Shown: positions 1 to 5,045 of the stretch, piece by piece
How positions within the stretch are numbered: position 1 is the stretch's first letter
How the letters are laid out: each line of letters opens with the position of its first letter
Program-made: the position numbers and the translations under genes
Assembly: GCA_012963655.1 (NCBI GenBank)
Contig: DTVI01000111.1
Span: forward strand, 1-6,694
Source: Sulfurimonas sp.
GTDB lineage: Bacteria; Campylobacterota; Campylobacteria; Campylobacterales; Sulfurimonadaceae
Length of the DNA: 6,694 nt
Direction: 5' to 3'
Notes under the pieces: model-generated
Seen by the model: only the letters and a program-made list of their open reading frames with translations
The model's database searches: none
What the model was told of the DNA's origin: nothing

Positions 1-909
1 GATGAAATTTTCGAGATTAATCCTAGAGAAAGAGTAAGACAAATTTATGGAACTGATGACCTTTCTCATCCTGGTGTTAAGAAAACCGTCGAGCGTTTAG
101 GTAAGTTAGCCATTAGTGGTGAGTATGAACTTTTAAACAGTAACTTAAATAAGAATAAAGAGCTTATTAATGAGGCTAAGTCTCGTGTAAGTGCAAAGCA
201 TACTACAGCAATGATGATGGCTGCAAATCCTTTACATAGAGCTCATGAACGTTTAATAAGACAGACCTTAGATAAGACAGACCTAATTGTTATTTTCTTG
301 CTCAAACCTTATAATAGAAAAGACTTAAGTTATCAAACTAGGCTTGATACCTTAACTTACTTTATCGATAACTTTCTACCTAAAAACCGTGTTATAGTTA
401 TCCCTCTAGAGCAGTCTTATATTTTTGCAGGCTATAATGAGGTTTTAATTGACGCGATCGTAGCACAAAACTATGGATGTAATTCTCTTATGATTGGGCA
501 AAATCATGCGGGTGTGGGTATGTATTATGATCAAAATACCCATAAGTCCATTGTTGATAGACTCATAGGCACAAACATAGAAATATCTATTTCAGCAGAA
601 TATGTTTATTGTAATGAATGTAAGACCCTTGTATCAACAAACACCTGTCCCCATGGGCAACATCATCACATTAATTATCATTCTGAATCTATCTTAGAAC
701 TTTTAAAAATTGGTCTTTTACCTCCAGCTGTTTTAATGCGTAAGGAAATTTCAGCACTTATACTCGCTAAACTTTTTCCTGATAGATTTAAAAACTTAGA
801 AAAGCTATATTATGATATCTTGCCTATTACAGGCCTTTTAGAAGAACATAATGAACAAGACTTTTACATAGAGCTTATGAAGCTTTATCAAACAACATCA
901 CTTACTTAA
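1..909 (+). CDS. sat: ATP sulfurylase (sulfate adenylyltransferase) family protein, 5' end outside window
   Basis: The frame is open from base 1 to the TAA at 907-909 (302 visible residues); the true start lies upstream. Residues 1-70 match the end of the N-terminal PUA-like domain, and the rest is the nucleotidyltransferase domain. The nucleotide-binding NPLHRAH motif is at residues 76-82, GQNHAG at 166-171, and a zinc-ribbon-like C-x2-C-x8-C-x-H set at C204, C207, C216 and H218. True ATP sulfurylases make adenosine phosphosulfate from ATP and sulfate. Their QTRN and GRDHAG motifs supply sulfate-contacting Gln and Arg residues, here replaced by Met73, Ala75 and Gln167. The fold and ATP-binding histidines are therefore kept, but sulfate as substrate is doubtful. 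The methionines at 71-73 are internal and not a start. pgpA follows after 13 bases, so the two are probably one operon. The symbol denotes the family only. Confidence 0.85.
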   Translation, partial: DEIFEINPRERVRQIYGTDDLSHPGVKKTVERLGKLAISGEYELLNSNLNKNKELINEAKSRVSAKHTTAMMMAANPLHRAHERLIRQTLDKTDLIVIFLLKPYNRKDLSYQTRLDTLTYFIDNFLPKNRVIVIPLEQSYIFAGYNEVLIDAIVAQNYGCNSLMIGQNHAGVGMYYDQNTHKSIVDRLIGTNIEISISAEYVYCNECKTLVSTNTCPHGQHHHINYHSESILELLKIGLLPPAVLMRKEISALILAKLFPDRFKNLEKLYYDILPITGLLEEHNEQDFYIELMKLYQTTSLT

Positions 910-922
910 TACAGGAATAAAT

Positions 923-1462
923 ATGAATTGGTTTTTACTCACAGTTGGATACAGCGGAACATCAAAAATTGCACCAGGGACAGTTGGTTCTGCAGTTTCA
1001 TTACTTTTAGGCTTAGTTATACTTGTATACTTTGACTCAACAACACTTTTTTTAGCTTCTCTTTTAGCCTCAGTTGCAGGCTATAAATTAGTTAATGATT
1101 ATGAGGCTAAAGGGGGCATTCATGATAACAAGCATATTGTTATTGATGAACTTGCTGGAATGTGGATAACAATGTCTATTGCTTGTGCTGCTTTTATGGA
1201 TGAGTCACAAGGTTCATTTTCTATTCCGATGCAAGCCTTTACTGATTATATGAGTCATTGGAGTTTGTGGCTCGCAATGGCACTAAGCTTTGCTGCCTTC
1301 AGATATTTTGATATTGCAAAGCCATCTATCATTGGTCGTATTGATAAAAATACCAAGGGTGGCTTAGGTGTTATGGGAGATGATGTTGTTGCAGGTGTAG
1401 CAGCAGGTATCTTAACAGCTTTTATTATGAAGATACTGTTTATGTACCTTGGAAGTGATTAA
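923..1462 (+). CDS. pgpA: Phosphatidylglycerophosphatase A
   Basis: This 179-residue integral membrane protein should remove the phosphate from phosphatidylglycerophosphate to give phosphatidylglycerol, the last step of that phospholipid pathway. Family hallmarks are visible in order: APGTVGS at residues 18-24, the metal-binding region ending in IDELAG at 74-79, FRYFDIAKP at 126-134, and GGLGVMGDDVVAG at 146-158. Hydrophobic segments lie near 25-55, 77-92, 113-125 and 155-176. Its length is typical of the family. An AGGA ribosome binding site at 913-916 sits 6 bases before the ATG. The stop codon TAA shares its last A with the ATG of the next gene, so the three genes at 1-1812 are probably co-transcribed, with coupled translation of the last two. 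Confidence 0.93.
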   Translation: MNWFLLTVGYSGTSKIAPGTVGSAVSLLLGLVILVYFDSTTLFLASLLASVAGYKLVNDYEAKGGIHDNKHIVIDELAGMWITMSIACAAFMDESQGSFSIPMQAFTDYMSHWSLWLAMALSFAAFRYFDIAKPSIIGRIDKNTKGGLGVMGDDVVAGVAAGILTAFIMKILFMYLGSD

Positions 1463-1812
1463 TGGCTAGACGTTCAAATAGCAGAGGTAATGCCTCTGGG
1501 TCAAAAAAAAGTTCTCAAAACCCTAATTCAAATTCTGCTAAGGCAAGAAATCAACACAAGCAAGGTTCTGCAAAAGCTAAGGTAGCTTCTGTTGAGATAT
1601 ATACCGCTTCTTTTTGTCCCCATTGCCAAGACGCAAAAATGTATATGCAGGTTAATAAAATAAAATTTGTTGAACATAGCCTAGAACGTTCAAAAGGCGC
1701 AGAAAAAAAGTTCCTAGGTATGGGTGGTAAAAAAATTCCTTTACTTGTTGTTAAAGGTAAGATTCTTCGTTCATGGAATCAAGCATCTTTTGAAAAAGCC
1801 TATAAAAACTAA
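1462..1812 (+). CDS. Glutaredoxin-like protein with basic N-terminal extension
   Basis: A 116-residue protein. Residues 44-116 form a thioredoxin-fold glutaredoxin domain, with strand VEIYTA, the redox motif C52-P-H-C55, the cis-proline loop KIP with P93, and a C-terminal helix. It probably reduces a disulfide or a glutathione mixed disulfide in the cytoplasm; the partner is unknown. CPHC is the DsbA-type pair, whereas classical glutaredoxins have CPYC, so its redox potential may differ. Residues 1-43 are rich in Ser, Asn, Gly, Lys and Arg and contain no Asp or Glu, so they are probably disordered and strongly positive. There is no signal peptide. The ATG overlaps the pgpA stop (TAATG), with GGAAG at 1451-1455 as a likely ribosome binding site. 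A start further downstream would remove the tail, but no methionine lies between the ATG and the CPHC motif. Confidence 0.8.
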   Translation: MARRSNSRGNASGSKKSSQNPNSNSAKARNQHKQGSAKAKVASVEIYTASFCPHCQDAKMYMQVNKIKFVEHSLERSKGAEKKFLGMGGKKIPLLVVKGKILRSWNQASFEKAYKN

Positions 1813-1847
1813 CTTCTTTTCCACACTTTAACCCCACAAACACAAAC

Positions 1848-1853
1848 TATACT
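1848..1853 (+). promoter_or_regulatory. Possible -10 element for the small-gene pair
   Basis: TATACT lies about 52 bases before the start of the 51-codon gene. No convincing -35 hexamer is seen, which is common for sigma-70 promoters of Campylobacterota. The presence of a fresh leader after the glutaredoxin gene supports a separate transcript, but the assignment is weak. Confidence 0.3.
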
Positions 1854-1904
1854 GTACTTATCAAACGCAGAGGTTCTTCTAAAGGACCCACAAAAGGATT
1901 TGAA

Positions 1905-2060
1905 ATGCACAGTATGTCTTTAATAAACCATAAGGGAACATTTAGAGGTTCTTTTCCAAATACCCGTGATGCTAAGAATTTCGTATATCATGCCCATATA
2001 AATAATTACTTTTTAGAAAAAGCTAAAGGACATCATTATGAAAATAGACTATTATACTAA
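1905..2060 (+). CDS. Small hypothetical protein, 51 residues
   Basis: A short open frame from ATG 1905 to TAA 2058-2060. The start is supported by AAAGGA at 1893-1898, 6 bases before the ATG, an almost ideal ribosome binding site for this genome. The product is basic and rich in His, Asn and Lys (six histidines), with no membrane segment, signal peptide or motif I recognise. Its last 23 bases overlap the start of the 82-codon gene in another frame, which suggests coupled translation. A second in-frame ATG at 1914 is possible but lies further from the ribosome binding site. It could be a chance frame, but the site, the arrangement and the lack of any other content in this gap favour a real gene. 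Function unknown. Confidence 0.5.
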   Translation: MHSMSLINHKGTFRGSFPNTRDAKNFVYHAHINNYFLEKAKGHHYENRLLY

Positions 2061-2286
2061 TGGAATTGATATTATTTCAATTATCAAGAAGCAAGGTGCC
2101 TTATACCTTGTTAAAGATACTCAGTCACATATTCTTATTCTTTCTAACCTTAATGGTTATAGACTTGTAGGGGATAATCGAAGTATAAAAGACTGGTATC
2201 AAGACTCAAAAATATATTTAAAAGAACACCCTTTAGCCGCATTTTTAGCGGGACTAGGTATATTTATTGAATTCACTACTATTTAA
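2038..2286 (+). CDS. Hypothetical protein, 82 residues
   Basis: The start ATG at 2038 follows AAAGGA at 2025-2030 with 7-base spacing, inside the end of the 51-codon gene. The N-terminal two thirds is a mixed alpha/beta-looking, polar sequence; a WYQD stretch lies at residues 53-56. Residues about 66-82 are hydrophobic (AAFLAGLGIFIEF) and could form a C-terminal membrane-contacting helix, although it is short for a full span. I recognise no family. The overlap with the gene upstream suggests the two products are made together. The stop is followed 40 bases later by a hairpin that probably ends the transcript. Confidence 0.6.
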   Translation: MKIDYYTNGIDIISIIKKQGALYLVKDTQSHILILSNLNGYRLVGDNRSIKDWYQDSKIYLKEHPLAAFLAGLGIFIEFTTI

Positions 2287-2325
2287 TCCACTCTTCCCCT
2301 TTGTAACACTCATTTTACACACACG

Positions 2326-2348
2326 CTGACCTTAACTACTAAGGTCAG
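2326..2348 (+). terminator. Perfect 9-bp hairpin, probable terminator or operator
   Basis: Arms CTGACCTTA (2326-2334) and TAAGGTCAG (2340-2348) are exact inverted copies around a 5-base loop. They are followed by TTATT rather than a long T run, so as a Rho-independent terminator it is only moderate. It stands 40 bases after the 82-codon gene and 51 bases before lsrK, so it could also be an operator upstream of lsrK. I prefer terminator for position, with low certainty about direction. Confidence 0.45.
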
Positions 2349-2380
2349 TTATTAAGCTAAAATTGCTAAAATATCCTACT

Positions 2381-2392
2381 TATAAATTAGGA
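2381..2392 (+). promoter_or_regulatory. lsrK start region: AT-rich box and ribosome binding site
   Basis: TATAAA at 2381-2386 is immediately followed by AGGA at 2389-2392, which lies 6 bases before the lsrK ATG at 2399 and fixes that start. If TATAAA were the -10 box, the leader would be only about 6 bases, so the upstream TAAAAT at 2367-2372 is the more likely -10. No good -35 is visible. Confidence 0.35.
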
Positions 2393-2398
2393 TGAGAT

Positions 2399-3952
2399 AT
2401 GGCATATTTTTTAACAATTGACGCAGGTACAGGAAGTGGACGCGCTATTATTTTTGACACCCAAGCAAATCAAATAAGTATCTCCCAACAAGAATGGAGC
2501 CATTTAAGTGAAGCTGGTGTTCCTAATTCAATGGGCTTTGATACGCAGACAAACTGGAACATTATCTCTAAGTGTATTAAAGATGCTATTTCAAAGGCAA
2601 ATATCAAAGCAAATGAGATAAAAGCCGTTACCGCAACAAGTATGCGAGAGGGTATCATCTTATATGATAAAGATAATAATGCCCTTTTTGGTATGGCCAA
2701 TGTTGATGCAAGAGCCGATAAAGAGGTCTCTTTTATAAATCAAAATCATCCTTCTTTAGAAAAACAATTTTATAAAACAAGTGGACAGACCTTTGCTCTT
2801 GGCGCGCTTCCACGTTTAATGTGGGTCAAAACCAATAAACCAAAAGTGTATGAAAAAACAAAAACTATATCAATGATTAGTGATTGGGTTTTAGCCAAAC
2901 TTTGTAATGTTATCGCTTCAGACCCCTCCAATGCCGGTACTACAGGTGTTTTTTCTTTGCAAACACGACAATGGGACAAAAGTATGGCCAAAAAACTAGA
3001 TATCAAAGATGACATCTTTCCTCCTGTATATGAAACAGGGACACAAATAGGAGAAGTCACATCTAAGGCAGCAGAACAAACAGGACTAGCCAAGGGTACC
3101 CCTATCATCATGGGTGGTGGTGATGTACAACTTGGCTCAGCGGGTCTTGGTGTTGTCGAAAAAGACCAGGTAGCCATTTTAGGTGGAACCTTCTGGCAAC
3201 AGCTAGTAAATATGGACAAGCCTATGGTTCATCCGAATATGGATATTAGAGTCAACCCTCATGTTATTGAAGGATTAACCCAAGCCGAAGGTATCTCTTT
3301 TTTCTCAGGCATGGTGATGCGTTGGTTTAGAGATACTTTTTGTGAAAGTGAAATACAAGAAGCAACAAGAAGGGGAATAGACCCTTACTCTCTTTTAGAA
3401 GAACTTGCTTCAAAAATAGCCCCAGGTTCTAATGGAATACTTCCTATTTTTTCAGACACCATGAAATATGGAAAATGGTATCACGCAGCCCCTTCTTTTT
3501 TAAATCTTTCTTTAGAAACAACGAACAAGGCAGCTATGTTTAGATCATTAGAAGAAAATGCTGCCATTGTTTCTATGTTAAACCTTACTTCAATCTTTGA
3601 ATTTACAGGTGTACAAACAGATAGTATAACCTTTGCAGGAGGGGCATCTAAAGGGGCACTATGGTCACAGATATTAGCAGATGTGACGCAAAAACAAATT
3701 CAAATTCCTAAGGTAAATGAAGCGACTGCCTTGGGTGGCGCCTTTGCTTGTGGTGTGGCTACAGGTGAATATGATTCTATTGCACAGGCATCAAAGACTC
3801 TTATACAGTGGGAAAAAACTTATGCTCCAAATACAAAAAATAAAGAAAAGTATGAAGAAGTAGCTTCAAAATGGAAAGAGGCTTATGCTTCTTCTTTAGA
3901 CCTCGTAGACAAAAAAATAACAACTTCCATGTGGAAGGCGCCTGGTTTATAA
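2399..3952 (+). CDS. lsrK: Autoinducer-2 kinase LsrK (FGGY carbohydrate kinase family)
   Basis: LsrK phosphorylates the quorum-sensing molecule autoinducer-2 (the linear form of DPD) with ATP in the cytoplasm, trapping it and making the inducer of the enteric lsr system. The 517-residue product is close to the length of E. coli LsrK (about 530) and, from memory, follows it along its whole length. DAGTGSGRA (residues 8-16) is the N-terminal phosphate loop, followed by SMREG at 81-85, NVDAR at 101-105, SDPSNAGTTG at 174-183, GGGDVQLG with likely catalytic base D242, GGTFWQQ at 262-268, and YHAAPSF at 361-367. The FGGY signature region AGGASKGALWSQILADV is at 413-429, and the C-terminus TTSMWKAPGL is nearly identical to the enteric ending. 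No motif is missing. The ABM-fold gene follows after 152 bases; no lsrA, B, C, D, F or R is in the window. Confidence 0.93.
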   Translation: MAYFLTIDAGTGSGRAIIFDTQANQISISQQEWSHLSEAGVPNSMGFDTQTNWNIISKCIKDAISKANIKANEIKAVTATSMREGIILYDKDNNALFGMANVDARADKEVSFINQNHPSLEKQFYKTSGQTFALGALPRLMWVKTNKPKVYEKTKTISMISDWVLAKLCNVIASDPSNAGTTGVFSLQTRQWDKSMAKKLDIKDDIFPPVYETGTQIGEVTSKAAEQTGLAKGTPIIMGGGDVQLGSAGLGVVEKDQVAILGGTFWQQLVNMDKPMVHPNMDIRVNPHVIEGLTQAEGISFFSGMVMRWFRDTFCESEIQEATRRGIDPYSLLEELASKIAPGSNGILPIFSDTMKYGKWYHAAPSFLNLSLETTNKAAMFRSLEENAAIVSMLNLTSIFEFTGVQTDSITFAGGASKGALWSQILADVTQKQIQIPKVNEATALGGAFACGVATGEYDSIAQASKTLIQWEKTYAPNTKNKEKYEEVASKWKEAYASSLDLVDKKITTSMWKAPGL

Positions 3953-4046
3953 TCGATATAGCCTATTTCCTTCTTTAGCCATTATCCGTCTAACTGAGGT
4001 ATATAGAAATAATGTGACGATAGATTTAGTAAAAATGTTTTTAAAA

Positions 4047-4069
4047 GGGTAATTAGAATAGAATTGCCC
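4047..4069 (+). repeat. Imperfect inverted repeat upstream of the ABM gene
   Basis: GGGTAATT (4047-4054) and AATTGCCC (4062-4069) pair over 8 positions with one T-G mismatch around a 7-base centre. The repeat sits just upstream of the TATAAA box at 4079-4084, where an operator for a dimeric regulator would be expected. It could also be a weak hairpin ending lsrK transcription. Confidence 0.3.
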
Positions 4070-4078
4070 ATCAAACTT

Positions 4079-4099
4079 TATAAATTTATTAACTAAGGA
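4079..4099 (+). promoter_or_regulatory. Probable promoter -10 and ribosome binding site of the ABM gene
   Basis: TATAAA at 4079-4084 would place the transcript start near 4091, about 14 bases before the ATG. AAGGA at 4095-4099 lies 5 bases before the ATG at 4105. Together with the 152-base gap after lsrK, this suggests the small gene has its own promoter rather than depending only on read-through from lsrK. Confidence 0.45.
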
Positions 4100-4104
4100 T
4101 ATTT

Positions 4105-4392
4105 ATGACAATTACAAAAAGCGTAACCTTTATAGCTAAGCCAGATGGCATTGAAAAAATGAAAGAATTATTAACAGCTATGGTTGAACCTTCAAAGGCA
4201 GAAGAAGGATGTTTATTCTACGAAATTTTTCAATATGAAAACCAAAGCGAAAGATTTATGGCTGTTGAAACTTGGGCAGATGAAAAGGCGCTTGATGGAC
4301 ATAAGGCATCAGGCCATTACAAAATCTACAAGTCTTCTTATGAACCATATTGTGTTGATAAATATTCAGATGAATTAGAAACTCTAGGATAA
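4105..4392 (+). CDS. ABM-domain (antibiotic biosynthesis monooxygenase fold) protein, possible quinol monooxygenase or LsrG-like
   Basis: A 95-residue protein of the dimeric ferredoxin-like ABM fold. Seen in order: a first strand TKSVTFIAKP, a helix at about 14-26, VEPSKAEEGCLFYEIF at 27-42, the core strand RFMAVETW at 50-57, and H66-x4-H71 in the helix that lines the active pocket in this fold. Relatives include YgiN-type quinol monooxygenases and LsrG, the isomerase that acts on phosphorylated autoinducer-2 after LsrK. By overall pattern (EPSKAEEGCLFYE, ETWADEKALDGH) it resembles the generic YgiN-type group more than enteric LsrG, but its place directly after lsrK makes an LsrG-like role possible. 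AAGGA at 4095-4099 supports the start. The length is normal for the family and no residue appears lost. Confidence 0.82.
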   Translation: MTITKSVTFIAKPDGIEKMKELLTAMVEPSKAEEGCLFYEIFQYENQSERFMAVETWADEKALDGHKASGHYKIYKSSYEPYCVDKYSDELETLG

Positions 4393-4563
4393 ATCACCTT
4401 TAAAACCTTTACCTCAGCTATTAGTACACCCATGACTTTCATCTTTGGAAGTGGGTTTTTAGTAATGATTCCTATCTTAGTTAGTACCGTTGGTTCTTAC
4501 GCTGTATTAGCTATGTTTTGTATTTTACTCTTTATTGTTATCTTTGCAATACCAGCAGGTTAA
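4393..4563 (+). pseudogene. Remnant or small gene for a hydrophobic membrane protein
   Basis: Directly after the ABM stop codon, the same frame stays open for 56 codons to TAA at 4561-4563. The translation reads like the end of a polytopic membrane protein: a polar lead (FKTFTSAISTPM), then two hydrophobic segments, one beginning FIFGSGFLVMIPILV and one covering the last 20 residues. From ATG 4432 it would be a 43-residue two-span peptide, but no ribosome binding site precedes that ATG. I therefore lean to a leftover C-terminal piece of a deleted transporter-like gene. T-rich DNA tends to encode hydrophobic residues, so a chance frame is possible. Its stop overlaps the stop of the minus-strand haem-protein gene. 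Confidence 0.35.
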
Positions 4564-5045
4564 GACTTATTATGCCCATGACCAGTTCCCCCATGACGTT
4601 TAACTAAGTCTTCCATAAATTCTCCACCAATATTATAAGCTTCACCAAAACCATAGGTCGCTTCACCATAATCAGTTTTCAGTTCATATAAATTAAAATC
4701 TTGCATACCCATTAACATTGAAACCATATCTTCTGAAAATTTTATTTTGAAACTATTCATAACTGTTTCAAACTTTTCTACATCTTTTGGTATTAAAGTG
4801 GATGAACATTGTAAAGAAATTCGTTTTCTTGCAAAGATTTGTTCAGACTTAGATTCATCTTCAATAAAAAGAAGAGAAGCCTTAGGTGTTCTTTGAAGAT
4901 TAACAGCATGTTTAGCTACATTAGAAATAAATATATAGCTTCTTTGATTCATATACACAAAAGGAGCGTAAGAAGAAAAAGGCAAAGCCTTTTCATCAAG
5001 TGTTCCTATTACTACAGATTGGAAATCTTTTATAAAATCTAACAT
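4560..5045 (-). CDS. HutZ/HugZ-like haem-utilisation or FMN split-barrel (pyridoxamine-phosphate-oxidase-like) protein
   Basis: A 161-residue protein of the split-barrel fold. IKDFQSVVIGTLDEKALPFSSYAPFV (residues 5-30, in two strands) is the usual beginning, followed by YIFISNVAKHAVNL at 37-50, FARKRISLQC at 71-80, and YGFGEAYNIGGE at 131-142. It ends in HGGTGHGHNKS with three histidines. HugZ of Helicobacter, ChuZ of Campylobacter and HutZ of Vibrio bind and degrade haem, using a C-terminal histidine loop; the tail here fits that role. It is closer in length to HutZ (about 176) than to HugZ (about 250). A start at 5096 is also open, but the ATG at 5045 has AAAGGA at 5057-5052, 6 bases away, and aligns with the family start. 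It overlaps the aldolase end by 7 bases (ATGTTAG), so translation is probably coupled. Confidence 0.82.
   Translation of the reverse strand: MLDFIKDFQSVVIGTLDEKALPFSSYAPFVYMNQRSYIFISNVAKHAVNLQRTPKASLLFIEDESKSEQIFARKRISLQCSSTLIPKDVEKFETVMNSFKIKFSEDMVSMLMGMQDFNLYELKTDYGEATYGFGEAYNIGGEFMEDLVKRHGGTGHGHNKS

Noticed and set aside
259..284. Direct repeat AGACAGACCT, two copies 16 bases apart
   Set aside because: Both copies encode ordinary residues of the conserved ATP-sulfurylase-like domain; the similarity looks like chance codon use.
1869..1953. Direct repeat AGAGGTTCTT, copies at 1869 and 1944
   Set aside because: Ten bases only, one copy inside a coding frame and one in the leader, with no further spacing pattern; no CRISPR or iteron organisation.
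2770..3219. A 149-codon open frame antisense to lsrK
   Set aside because: It mirrors the lsrK coding strand, has no ribosome binding site, and its translation is cysteine/serine/proline-rich with no family resemblance.
4030..4043. AT-only palindrome TAAAAA-TG-TTTTTA
   Set aside because: Short A and T runs like this are frequent by chance in such AT-rich spacer DNA.
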